Both the position numbers and the translations under genes were made by a program. The notes under the pieces were generated by a model that made no database searches, was not told where the DNA came from, and saw nothing but the letters and a program-made list of their open reading frames with translations. From contig JABXIS010000008.1 of the NCBI GenBank assembly GCA_013372975.1, forward strand, positions 1 to 64,000: a stretch of 64,000 nucleotides of DNA, written 5' to 3'. This document shows, piece after piece, positions 17,055 through 25,387 of this stretch (position 1 is the first letter of the stretch; the number at the start of each line of letters is the position of its first letter). Source of the DNA: Alphaproteobacteria bacterium. Its GTDB lineage: Bacteria; Pseudomonadota; Alphaproteobacteria; Sphingomonadales; Kordiimonadaceae.

Positions 17055-17396
17055 CTATCCTGGTACCGCGGCAACATGGTGCCTAAGGTCTGGATCGTCA
17101 TGCTGGAATGTAATCGCGCAGGTGACATTCACTTCCCTGTTGTCCCCGCTTTTTTCCATTGTCCGTAACAACTGTACACTTGCGTCATCTTCGCGGGTGA
17201 AATTCTGGTCAATCAGGACATCCAAAAATTCACCCAAATGGTTGCGTTCAATCACCGCATGCAATGTGGCCGCTGTATTGGAATAAAAGGCGTGGCCTGC
17301 AATCCAGCCAGTAGCGGAAAGGGCAGCGTCTTTGATTGTCTGCAGTGCCTCGTGCCTCGGGGTCGCTGTATAGATATTGATGGTCATTGCTGTCAT
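17055..17396 (-). CDS. hypothetical protein
   Basis: I do not recognise this 113-residue protein. It has no signal peptide or membrane segment and reads as a small soluble alpha/beta protein (MTINIYTATPRHEAL, then a helix-like TLHAVIERNHLGEFLDVLIDQ). The ATG at 17396 has a GTGAGG-type ribosome-binding site 5 bases upstream, which supports a real gene. It lies in the same direction as the BLUF gene downstream of it on the map; the 94-base gap leaves open whether they share a transcript. Confidence 0.5.
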   Translation of the reverse strand: MTAMTINIYTATPRHEALQTIKDAALSATGWIAGHAFYSNTAATLHAVIERNHLGEFLDVLIDQNFTREDDASVQLLRTMEKSGDNREVNVTCAITFQHDDPDLRHHVAAVPG

Positions 17397-17490
17397 GTGG
17401 GCCTCACATACTTTTCACCAACATAGCCGTGATGGACGCAATGGGACAATACCATGCGGCAGGTTGTTCATCTGTGTCGATGGCCGGAAT

Positions 17491-17919
17491 TTAAATGCTG
17501 TTCACAGCACTGACGTGCCGCGCCATTTCCAGATATCGCATGAAAGTTATCAAGCTGGAAGCAGACATGGTTCGCGGCGAAAAGCCTTCGCCAACCGAGA
17601 ATTTTTTTACCACATCAATCTCGTCCTTTGACGCATGATAATAGGCCATAGACCAGTCTGAGAAAATGCGTTCGGGGGCAGGCTCAAAAAATACAATTTC
17701 GAAATTCTGGTGCACGTCAGATCGCATAATACGCCCAAGCACTGCCGAAAGCGCGGCCCGCCCGCCTTCGAGCATTTGCACAAAGGTTGTGCCATCAAAC
17801 CACAGTGCGCCGGTAATATGATGGTTCTTGTTATATACCTTCGAACTTTGGACGATGGCGTCCATGTCGTACGTGCCGTCGTCTTTGAAGTCGCTGATAT
17901 AAAGAAGATGGTAGAGCAT
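17491..17919 (-). CDS. BLUF-domain blue-light photoreceptor
   Basis: BLUF domains bind FAD and switch on blue light. The 142-residue protein starts MLYHLLYIS and shows the three flavin-pocket residues in the right spacing: Y7, N30 (in VYNKNHHITG) and Q48 (in TTFVQMLEG). It then has the capping segment with FEPAPERIFSDWSMAYY, giving a tryptophan in the usual region. I chose the start at 17919 because of a GAGAGG site just upstream; the longer frame adds a segment unlike the family. There is no output domain, so it belongs to the short BLUF class that acts through partner proteins. Confidence 0.85.
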   Translation of the reverse strand: MLYHLLYISDFKDDGTYDMDAIVQSSKVYNKNHHITGALWFDGTTFVQMLEGGRAALSAVLGRIMRSDVHQNFEIVFFEPAPERIFSDWSMAYYHASKDEIDVVKKFSVGEGFSPRTMSASSLITFMRYLEMARHVSAVNSI

Positions 17920-18066
17920 ATTGGCCTCTCTGCCGTTAACCATGATCGAGCCTAGGGTATTCTTGATAAAGATAGCGTTAACAACCACATGAGCTTTCCC
18001 TCATTGCAGTGAGGCCCTGTGGTGCGCTACAAGCGGCGGAAACAATGACACATTCGGGAGCATCCA

Positions 18067-18495
18067 ATGAGCAGCAAAAAAGCACGCGTGAAATGGGCCG
18101 GCGACATGACCTTCATTGGCGAATCGCCATCCGGCCATGCGGTGGTGATGGATTCAGGGTCTGCAGACGGTGGCCTTGATCATGGTATCCGGCCGATGGA
18201 AATGCTGCTTCTGGGCATGGGGGGGTGTTCCAGCATCGATGTGATGATGATGCTCAAGAAATCGCGCCAGAAAGTGACGGACTGCTGGGTAGAGCTGGAT
18301 AGCGAACGCGCGCCAGAACCGCCTCGTGTTTTCACCAAAATTCACGCGCATTTCGTGATCACCGGGCATGACGTTGACCCACGTGCGGTCGAGCGCGCTA
18401 TCCAGCTCTCCAAGGATAAATATTGTTCCGCGTCAGTGCAGCTTGGTGCGATGGCCGAGATTACGACCGATTTCGAAGTCCGCGAAGCCGAGTAA
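18067..18495 (+). CDS. OsmC/YhfA family protein
   Basis: The 142-residue protein is of the OsmC fold, whose members reduce organic hydroperoxides with two cysteines. It has the expected GIRPMEMLLLGMGGCSSIDVMMMLKKSRQ segment with the first cysteine in GGCSS, and the second in the KDKYCSASVQLG segment near 117-128. The sequence is closer to the YhfA branch than to Ohr. Its 3' end overlaps the convergent phosphatase gene by 35 bases. Confidence 0.87.
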   Translation: MSSKKARVKWAGDMTFIGESPSGHAVVMDSGSADGGLDHGIRPMEMLLLGMGGCSSIDVMMMLKKSRQKVTDCWVELDSERAPEPPRVFTKIHAHFVITGHDVDPRAVERAIQLSKDKYCSASVQLGAMAEITTDFEVREAE

Positions 18496-19207
18496 AAATC
18501 GACGGTTTCACTTCTGGCGGTATGGCTAGCGCTTGCTCGGTTGAGACAAGCGTCAGCGTACCGCCATAGACACATCCTGTATCGATGAAGAGGGCGCTTC
18601 CAAGCTTCCGCGGTGCCTTGATGGGCGTGTGGCCATGTACTGTAAGGACGGCTGTGCGGTCGTTTTGCGGCTTGCCTTTGGTGAGAACGCGCCGCCCCCA
18701 CAACATTGCCTGAACCTGATAAAGATCGCGTACCATCTCGTCAATATGGCCCCAGTCTTCGCCCGGCCATTCGGCATGGGTGACGCCGATCGAACGGCCA
18801 TCCGGGATTTCCAGCGTGATCGCCAATGGCAGGCTCTGGGCCAGCTTGGTGCATTCGTCTTTTTGCTCGTCTGTCAGTTTCAGGAACCAGTCGCCGCCAT
18901 TTTGCATCCACATGGCAACGGCCCCTTCGAACTGGGCGTCCAGAAGCATGGTTTCATGGTTGCCACGGGTAGCGAAAAACCAGGGTTCATACAAAAGCTT
19001 CAGGCATTCGTAAGATTTCGGCCCGCGATCGATCAGGTCCCCGACCGAGATGACACGGTCGCAACGATAGTCGAATTTAACGCGCTTCAGTTCGGCTAAA
19101 AAGGCATCCAGCTCGCCATGTACATCGCCCAACAGAAAATCCCGTCCCTCCCGGTTAGGGGGGATCGTGATATGCCGTGGTGGGCGTTGTTCAGGTGTGC
19201 CTTGCAA
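18461..19207 (-). CDS. PPP-family metallophosphatase (PrpA/ApaH-like)
   Basis: The 248-residue protein has all the metal-binding motifs of the PPP phosphoesterases in order: GDVHGELD near 27-34, GDLIDRGP near 55-62, RGNHE near 80-84 and VHGHTP near 194-199. The length fits bacterial serine/threonine or diadenosine-tetraphosphate phosphatases such as PrpA or the lambda enzyme; the substrate cannot be told. The start is a TTG at 19205-19207 with a GGAG site 6 bases upstream, since no ATG exists between the upstream in-frame region and the first metal motif. It follows the aminopeptidase P gene at 19223 by 15 bases, so it may be read from the same transcript. Confidence 0.85.
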   Translation of the reverse strand: MQGTPEQRPPRHITIPPNREGRDFLLGDVHGELDAFLAELKRVKFDYRCDRVISVGDLIDRGPKSYECLKLLYEPWFFATRGNHETMLLDAQFEGAVAMWMQNGGDWFLKLTDEQKDECTKLAQSLPLAITLEIPDGRSIGVTHAEWPGEDWGHIDEMVRDLYQVQAMLWGRRVLTKGKPQNDRTAVLTVHGHTPIKAPRKLGSALFIDTGCVYGGTLTLVSTEQALAIPPEVKPSIFTRLRGLRNRS

Positions 19208-19222
19208 TTGCGTCTCCGGCCT

Positions 19223-21013
19223 TTAGGGGCGTGTGATAGGGGTGGTTACAGCTTCCAGCCAGGTAAGAACTTCGCCTTCCACTAGCGGCGCGATTTTTTC
19301 CCGCACTTGTGCGTGATAGTCGTTCACCCAATCCAGCTCATTATCTGTCAAGATTGCGGTGTCTACAAGGCGGCGATCAAGCGGTGCCCATGTCAGGTTT
19401 TCAAACTCGAACATTTCGCGTTCTGTCTCTTCTGCCACGGGGCGTACAAGGATCAGGTTTTCGATCCGGATGCCGTAAGCACCTTCCTTATAGTAGCCCG
19501 GCTCATTCGACAGGATCATGCCCGCCTGAAGGGGCACTGTGCTGCCTGCTTTGGCAATACGCTGCGGACCTTCGTGCACGCCGAGGAAGGCGCCAACACC
19601 GTGTCCAGTGCCGTGGTCATAATCAAGGCCGGCCTCCCAGATGGGGCGTCGTGCGATGGCATCCAGCGACATGCCGTAGGTGCCCTTCGGGAAACGAGTG
19701 GTCGAAAGGGCAATATGACCCTTCAGTACACGTGTAAAGCGATCCCGCATTTCGGCTGTCGGTTCGCCGATTGCCACGGTACGGGTGATATCGGTTGTGC
19801 CGTCCAGATACTGGCCGCCGCTGTCCACCAGATAAAGTTCGCCAACCTTCAGTGGGCGATTGGTTTTCTCGGTAACCCTATAGTGCACGATTGCGCCATT
19901 GCCGCCTGCGCCCGAGATTGTGTCAAAGCTTTTGTCACGGAGGAGGTCACGTTTCTTTCTGCAGGCCCATAATTTGTCCACAGCTATCAGCTCATCAATC
20001 CCGCCCTTGGGGGCTTCGGTTTCAATCCAGTGCAGGAATTCAGTGATTGCTGCGCCGTCCCGAATATGGGCGTCCCGGCTGCCTTGCTGCTCGACTTCAT
20101 TTTTGATGGCCTTTGGCAGTATGCACGGGTCATCTGCCTTCACCAGTGTGGCACCACTGACTTCAAGCGTTTTGAAAACTTTGGCGTTGTTGGTGTTGCG
20201 GTCTACCAGGATTTTACGCCCCGCGCCGCCCATGGCCGCGAGCGCCGTATAAAACATCTGCCGCGGCTCAACCTGCACATTGTTGCCCAGATGGGCTTGC
20301 AGTTCAGGTGTTACCTTTTCGGGCGCAATATAGAGATTGGCGCTTTCGTCTGCGTGCAGGATGGCCCAGGCGTGGGTGACGGGTGTGTTTGCAACATCTG
20401 TGCCCCGGATGTTGAAAGCCCAGGCAATGCTATCCAGCATGGTGATGATGGCGGCGTCCGCACCTTGGTCACGTAGGGATGCGGCAATCTCGGCCCGTTT
20501 CTGTGTGGCCGATTTCCCCGAATATTCATCGGCGTGAGGCACTGCCACTGCCAGCGGCTCCGACGGACGATCCGTCCAGATGGCATCGATGGGGTTGGCG
20601 CTGATGACCTCAAGCTTAAGGCCTTTTTTTGTGAATACCCGCTCGGCTTCTTCAACCCATGCAATGGTTGTCAGCTCGGGGTCATAACCGATTGTTGCGC
20701 CGTCAGCCGCGTGATCCGCAACCCAATTGAGCATGGGATATTCATCAAACAGATGGTGCTCGAAAAGGGCGGGGTCAAGCTCTGCTGCGGCTTGAATGGT
20801 ATAGCGGCCGTCTATGAACACACTGGCCTTGTCGGCAAGCACTGCGGCATTGCCCGCCGATCCGGTAAAGTTGGTCAGCCACGGCAGGCGCTGGGCATAG
20901 GATCCTACATATTCGCTCATATGCTCGTCTGTCAGCGGTACAATAAAGCCATCAAGATTGCGGCTTTTGAGTTCTGCACGCAAGGCGGCCAGACGGTCGG
21001 CATGTGAGGACAT
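19223..21013 (-). CDS. pepP: aminopeptidase P (Xaa-Pro aminopeptidase), M24B
   Basis: It removes the N-terminal residue from peptides with proline in second position. At 596 residues it has the long, three-domain form of eukaryote-like aminopeptidase P: two creatinase-N-like domains, the catalytic pita-bread domain, and a C-terminal extension. The dimetal site is visible: VDSGGQYLDGTTDITRT (two aspartates, near 402-418), DHGTGHGVGAFLGVHE (histidine), SNEPGYYKEG (glutamate) and the EN/RIENLI glutamate. The ATG has a TAGGAGA ribosome-binding site. It has no signal peptide, so it is cytosolic. It is divergent from the oligopeptidase B gene. Confidence 0.93.
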   Translation of the reverse strand: MSSHADRLAALRAELKSRNLDGFIVPLTDEHMSEYVGSYAQRLPWLTNFTGSAGNAAVLADKASVFIDGRYTIQAAAELDPALFEHHLFDEYPMLNWVADHAADGATIGYDPELTTIAWVEEAERVFTKKGLKLEVISANPIDAIWTDRPSEPLAVAVPHADEYSGKSATQKRAEIAASLRDQGADAAIITMLDSIAWAFNIRGTDVANTPVTHAWAILHADESANLYIAPEKVTPELQAHLGNNVQVEPRQMFYTALAAMGGAGRKILVDRNTNNAKVFKTLEVSGATLVKADDPCILPKAIKNEVEQQGSRDAHIRDGAAITEFLHWIETEAPKGGIDELIAVDKLWACRKKRDLLRDKSFDTISGAGGNGAIVHYRVTEKTNRPLKVGELYLVDSGGQYLDGTTDITRTVAIGEPTAEMRDRFTRVLKGHIALSTTRFPKGTYGMSLDAIARRPIWEAGLDYDHGTGHGVGAFLGVHEGPQRIAKAGSTVPLQAGMILSNEPGYYKEGAYGIRIENLILVRPVAEETEREMFEFENLTWAPLDRRLVDTAILTDNELDWVNDYHAQVREKIAPLVEGEVLTWLEAVTTPITRP

Positions 21014-21182
21014 GTGTGAGTTCTCCTACGGGTTCACTTGAAAACAATCTGGGCCTTACATGGCAGTCCCGCACCTGTTTTGCAAGGAAAGTCGGATGAT
21101 TTGCGACGGGCTGCACTCGTGGCTTTACAGGGCGAGGCAGCCGACTTACCAATGTGAAAAACCAGACAGTCAGGAAACGAAA

Positions 21183-23243
21183 ATGCTCAAGGCACCAGAA
21201 TCGCTCACCCCGCCAAAAGCCGCACGGAAAACCTATTCGGCCAGCCACCATGGCTACAGTTTCGATGATCCGTATTTTTGGCTCAAGGATCCCGGCTATC
21301 CTGAGGTGAAGGATGAGGAAATTCTGGGATATTTGCGCGAGGAAAACAGCTATTTCGAAGGGGTGATGGGCGCGCACAAAGCACTTTCCGATACCCTCTT
21401 TGAGGAAATCAAGGGCCGCATCAAGGAAGATGACGAAAGCGTGCCATGGTTTGACGGCGCCTATGAATATCGCTGGGCCTTCGCCAAGGGAACGGAATAT
21501 CGCCTTTGGTCCCGCCGCCCGCGTGCAGGTGGCGATTGGACCGTGTTTCTGGATGAAAACAAGGAAGCGGAAGGCAAGGAGTTCTTCAAGCTCGGCGGTC
21601 TGTCCGTCAGCCCCTGTGGCCGGTATCTGGCATTTTCAGCCGATACCAATGGGTCAGAGCGTTTCACCATCTGCGTGCGGGATCTGGAGGCCGGTTCCGA
21701 GCTCGCTGATGAAGTGGCTGAAACATCGGGTGAAATTGTCTGGTCGGCGGATAGCGGTGGCTTCTTCTATGTTCATGTGTCCAAGGAATGGCGCCCCTAT
21801 CTGGTGAACTTTCATGCGCTTGGGGATTCTGCTGACCGGAAGGTGTTTGAGGAAACAGATACCAGCTTCTTCGTGCATATCCGAGCAACCAGCTCCGAAA
21901 GCCATCTGGTGATCAAAAGCGCCGATCATGTGACGGCGGAATGCCATACATTGCCGCTTGATGCGCCCGATGCTGCACCGTCCCTTATCAGTGCACGCAC
22001 AACCAAACATGATTATGGTGTGGATCATGATGGACGTGGGTATTTCTACATCCGATCCAACCGCGATGAGCAGAATTTTTCTGTCTATAAGGTGCCTGAG
22101 GATGAGCCGGCGGGAGAGAATTGGCAGCTTGTTCTGGCCGGCAGCGATCGCCTGTATCTGACAGGCATGAAAACATTCAGGGATTTTGTCGTTGTTGAAG
22201 AACGGCAGGATGGGCTCGATCAGATTCGCCTGATGTTCGCGGATGGCAGCAGCCGTCATATTGCCATGCCTGAACCTGTTTATGAAGTGGGGCTCGCCAC
22301 CAACGCCGAATTTGATCAGGCGCATGTGCGGCTGGCCTATTCAAGCCTCGTTACGCCCCCCAGTGTTTTTGATTATCACATTGAAGATGGTGCCCTCACG
22401 CTCAGGAAAGAGCAGGAGATCCCGTCGGGCTACGACAAGCAGGATTATGCGTCCGAACGCCTGCTTGTAACAGCGCGCGACGGTGTTCAGGTGCCGGTGA
22501 GCCTTGTTTACAAAAAAGATTGGCAAAAAGGCGGGCCAGTACATCTGTATGGCTATGGTGCCTATGGCCTTGGCATGAGCCCGAGTTTTTCGGTGACACG
22601 CCTGAGCCTGTTGGATCGTGGTTTTGCCTATGCCATCGCCCATATCCGGGGCGGGGACGAGCTGGGCTATGGCTGGTATGAAGACGGCAAGCTCGAAAAA
22701 CGTACCAACACCTTCAATGATTTTGTCGATGTGGCGCGGCACCTTGAGGCTGATGGTTACGCTGCCAAGGGCAGTATCAGTATTTCAGGTGGCAGCGCAG
22801 GCGGCGAGCTGATGGGCGCGGTGGTCAATCAGGCACCGGAGCTGTTCAAGGGTGTGGTTTTGCATGTGCCGTTTGTGGATGTTCTTAATACCATGCTGGA
22901 TGCTGACCTCCCGCTCACACCTATCGAATGGCCCGAGTGGGGCAACCCGATTGAGGATAGGGCCGCCTATGAAAACATCCATGCCTATTGCCCCTATACC
23001 AATATCGAAGCCAAGGATTATCCACCCATGATGGTAACAGGTGGGCTGAATGACCCGCGTGTTACCTATTGGGAGCCAGCCAAATGGACGGCCAAGCTGC
23101 GTGCCACCAAAACAGACGACAATCTCCTGCTGATGAAGATCAATATGGGCGCAGGCCATGGCGGGAAGTCAGGCCGGTTTGAGCGTTTTCACGAAGTCGC
23201 AGAGGAATATACTTTCCTTCTGATGGCATTTGATCTTATTTAA
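21183..23243 (+). CDS. ptrB: oligopeptidase B (protease II), S9A
   Basis: It cleaves short peptides after arginine or lysine. From the ATG at 21183 the protein has 686 residues, the usual size. The N-terminal HGYSFDDPYFWLKDP is the family start, followed by the seven-bladed propeller and the hydrolase domain with catalytic serine S538 in GGSAGGEL. The charge-relay aspartate lies in GGLNDPRVTYWEPAKW, and the histidine in MGAGHGGKSGR. The open frame begins at 21060 but the extra 41 residues look unlike the family, and an AGGAAACG site precedes 21183. It ends 24 bases before the GNAT gene. Confidence 0.94.
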   Translation: MLKAPESLTPPKAARKTYSASHHGYSFDDPYFWLKDPGYPEVKDEEILGYLREENSYFEGVMGAHKALSDTLFEEIKGRIKEDDESVPWFDGAYEYRWAFAKGTEYRLWSRRPRAGGDWTVFLDENKEAEGKEFFKLGGLSVSPCGRYLAFSADTNGSERFTICVRDLEAGSELADEVAETSGEIVWSADSGGFFYVHVSKEWRPYLVNFHALGDSADRKVFEETDTSFFVHIRATSSESHLVIKSADHVTAECHTLPLDAPDAAPSLISARTTKHDYGVDHDGRGYFYIRSNRDEQNFSVYKVPEDEPAGENWQLVLAGSDRLYLTGMKTFRDFVVVEERQDGLDQIRLMFADGSSRHIAMPEPVYEVGLATNAEFDQAHVRLAYSSLVTPPSVFDYHIEDGALTLRKEQEIPSGYDKQDYASERLLVTARDGVQVPVSLVYKKDWQKGGPVHLYGYGAYGLGMSPSFSVTRLSLLDRGFAYAIAHIRGGDELGYGWYEDGKLEKRTNTFNDFVDVARHLEADGYAAKGSISISGGSAGGELMGAVVNQAPELFKGVVLHVPFVDVLNTMLDADLPLTPIEWPEWGNPIEDRAAYENIHAYCPYTNIEAKDYPPMMVTGGLNDPRVTYWEPAKWTAKLRATKTDDNLLLMKINMGAGHGGKSGRFERFHEVAEEYTFLLMAFDLI

Positions 23244-23267
23244 CCGAACGATTGGTTGGGAATAAAA

Positions 23268-23870
23268 ATGGCTGCGCCAGAGACATATAAAAGGGACAGT
23301 TTGTTCCTCGACAAAACACCGATCGAAACCGAAAGGCTGTATCTGAGGCCGTTTGAAGAGGGGGATGCGCATGCCATGTGGCTGATGCTGTCTAACCCCA
23401 ATGTGCTCCGTTTTATCCCGCGCGAAGTGGCTACAGACGAACAGACCGAAAAGGTGGAGTTCCTCAATTGGCTGAGGGGCGGCGAGCGGTTGAGGTTCTT
23501 CTATGCTGTCACCTGGAAAGACACGGTGCTCGCGCTCAAGGACGGGATGCTTGGCTGGGTGATGATGCGCCCCACCGAGGATGGCCGATTTGTGGAAGTG
23601 GGCTATTGGTTCCGCGAAGAGTTTTGGGGCATGGGGCTCGCAACCGAAGCCGGGCATGCCGCCATGGCGGCGGGGCAGGCAAACCTGAAAGTGCCGGACC
23701 ATGACCTGTATGCCTTCGTGCTGCAGGGCAATGAAGGAAGCCACAAGGTGCTTACAAAGCTCGGCCTGGAGCATCGGCAGGATGCCGTGGTGGACGGGAA
23801 AGCGGTGTGGGAATTTTATGGACCCGGTGCGACCCCTTATGAAGAGACAGTCCGGGGGTCAGACCACTAA
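23268..23870 (+). CDS. GNAT acetyltransferase, RimJ/RimL-like
   Basis: The 200-residue protein shows the RimJ/RimL subfamily pattern: TPIETERLYLRPFEEGDAHAM near the start, LGWVMMRPTEDGRFVEVGYWFREEFWGMGLATEA (motif A with the acetyl-CoA loop) and NEGSHKVLTKLGLEH. Such enzymes acetylate protein N-termini or small molecules; the substrate is unknown. I use the ATG at 23268 with a GGGA site 6 bases upstream over a TTG at 23256. It is downstream of ptrB in the same direction and its end overlaps the convergent DUF442 gene by 4 bases. Confidence 0.87.
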   Translation: MAAPETYKRDSLFLDKTPIETERLYLRPFEEGDAHAMWLMLSNPNVLRFIPREVATDEQTEKVEFLNWLRGGERLRFFYAVTWKDTVLALKDGMLGWVMMRPTEDGRFVEVGYWFREEFWGMGLATEAGHAAMAAGQANLKVPDHDLYAFVLQGNEGSHKVLTKLGLEHRQDAVVDGKAVWEFYGPGATPYEETVRGSDH

Positions 23871-24310
23871 CCGTGCTGGATCTGCCGCAGGTGGTCAAGC
23901 GTTGGCACCATGCCTGAAACGTCATACCCGGCCTTGGCGGCGTGGTCGACAATATCGGGTGTTTCCATGCTGCCCATAAAGGCCTGTGCCAGCGACCAAA
24001 GCGTGCAGGACCGTGTGCCCGACCGGCAATAGGCGAGAACAGGGCCAGAGGTATCCTTGAGGGCCATGGCCATCATTTCAATCGATTCGAATGTCAGCTG
24101 CCCGCCCACAACCGGGATTGACGCCCATTTGAGGCCCTTTTCCGCTGCATAGGCTGCAAGGTCTGCATTCGCCGGTTGGCCGCCCTCTTCGCCATCGGGA
24201 CGATTGTTGATGATCAGCTCAACGCCAGCTTCTGCCGCAGTATCGATATCGGCCTTGCTGATCTGCGGGGAAACAGAAACCTTGTCTGTCACTTGCTTGA
24301 AGTCGCTCAT
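23867..24310 (-). CDS. DUF442/TIGR01244 sulfurtransferase-phosphatase-like protein
   Basis: The 147-residue protein belongs to the DUF442 group (the N-terminal part of beta-lactamase-hydrolase-like proteins), which has a dual-specificity-phosphatase fold. Visible are QISKADIDTAAEAGVELIINNRPDGEE and the P-loop cysteine motif AYCRSGTRSCTLW (CxxGxRS). Members are tied to hydrogen sulfide detoxification or act as phosphatases; the substrate is unknown. It starts 21 bases after the AlkA-like gene, and the three leftward genes from 25219 to 23867 probably form an operon. Confidence 0.82.
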   Translation of the reverse strand: MSDFKQVTDKVSVSPQISKADIDTAAEAGVELIINNRPDGEEGGQPANADLAAYAAEKGLKWASIPVVGGQLTFESIEMMAMALKDTSGPVLAYCRSGTRSCTLWSLAQAFMGSMETPDIVDHAAKAGYDVSGMVPTLDHLRQIQHG

Positions 24311-24331
24311 GTCTGTCTCCTGTGATCTGAC

Positions 24332-24967
24332 CTAATCAATGGCGGGAGCGTTAGAATAATAATGCCAGGCCAGAAGTGCAATGGCGCTCCTGTGCGGTCG
24401 CCATCTTTCGCCGATCGCTTCGCATTCTTTTTCCGTGGGGCGTTCGACCCTTTCAACGATACGTCCTGCGCCCACGCGTACGGCCAGGTCACCCACCGGC
24501 CAGATATCCGGGCGGCCAAGGGAGAACATCAGATACATATGGGCTGACCATACACCCAGGCCCTTCACCGCGGTGATGGCCCGAACGGCTTCATCGTCTG
24601 ACAAGTTTGGCAGCGCCGTGACATCGAGCGTGCCATCGCGAACGGTTTCACAGAGCGACCGGGCGTAGGATATCTTCTGCCAGGAAAGGCCAGCCCCCCT
24701 TAACTGTTCGTCAGATATGGCGTCATAACAATCCGGGTTGGCCGGGTCTTCAACCAGTGCTTCCACCCGGTCCCGGATGGTTGCGGCGGCCTTGACGGAA
24801 AGCTGCTGGCCCACAATCACACGCATGAAGGTGCGGAAGCCCTGTTCGCCGCGCCGTTCGCCCGGGTATCCCACAAGCGACACCGCGCGCGCCACAAACG
24901 GGCAGGTTTCAGCCACCAGATCAAGACGGCGCCTGATCTCTTCTTCCGTCAGAATGAATTCGGTCAT
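24332..24967 (-). CDS. AlkA-like DNA-3-methyladenine glycosylase (HhH-GPD)
   Basis: It excises alkylated purines from DNA. The 211-residue protein is the short bacterial form of the HhH-GPD superfamily. The helix-hairpin-helix is in the ITAVKGLGVWSAHMYLMFSLG segment, and the catalytic aspartate is in WPVGDLAVRVG just after it. VGQQLSVKAAATIRDRV is the conserved first helix pair. It has no iron-sulfur cluster cysteines. Its ATG follows directly on the stop of the small gene at 24968 with no gap, so the two are coupled. Confidence 0.9.
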   Translation of the reverse strand: MTEFILTEEEIRRRLDLVAETCPFVARAVSLVGYPGERRGEQGFRTFMRVIVGQQLSVKAAATIRDRVEALVEDPANPDCYDAISDEQLRGAGLSWQKISYARSLCETVRDGTLDVTALPNLSDDEAVRAITAVKGLGVWSAHMYLMFSLGRPDIWPVGDLAVRVGAGRIVERVERPTEKECEAIGERWRPHRSAIALLAWHYYSNAPAID

Positions 24968-25219
24968 CTATCCCACATAATGCTCAAGCTTGGCCCGCAG
25001 AACTTTTGTATCCTGCTTCAGATCATGCTGGATAGCACGGGCATTGGCCTCGGCCAAATTCTTCGCGATGATGGTGACCGAAAGTGTCCCGTCGCGGTGG
25101 CGCGCGGTATTGACCCTTGCAGGCGCAAGCGGAAAGTGGCTGAGGACGGTGTCGAGAGCGTGGGGCCCTTGGGCTACAAGGACATCGAATCTATTGGCTA
25201 TTTCAAACGGCGCAGTCAT
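24968..25219 (-). CDS. small hypothetical protein upstream of the AlkA-like gene
   Basis: I do not recognise this 83-residue protein. It reads as a small soluble alpha/beta protein (RFDVLVAQGPHALDTVLSHFPLAPARV, then GTLSVTIIAKNLAEANARAIQHDLKQD) with no signal peptide. Its TAG stop directly abuts the ATG of the glycosylase gene (no bases between), which argues for a real, coupled gene. A role linked to repair is possible from position only. Confidence 0.55.
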   Translation of the reverse strand: MTAPFEIANRFDVLVAQGPHALDTVLSHFPLAPARVNTARHRDGTLSVTIIAKNLAEANARAIQHDLKQDTKVLRAKLEHYVG

Positions 25220-25387
25220 GGTGCGCGACTCCCATAAACAAATTGTAGTTGGATCGAACGACAGAGACCCGGCTTCCTTTGGAAACCGGGCGGATCATTC
25301 GCCAGCACATTCGTTTATACGCACCAATTTGTGTCATGGGCGGGACCCTAATGTGGAATTCCCGAGAAATCAATAGCCAGAAAGCCG

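Noticed and set aside
21060-21182. Longer N-terminus for oligopeptidase B
   Set aside because: The 41 extra residues do not fit the family, and a ribosome-binding site precedes the ATG at 21183.
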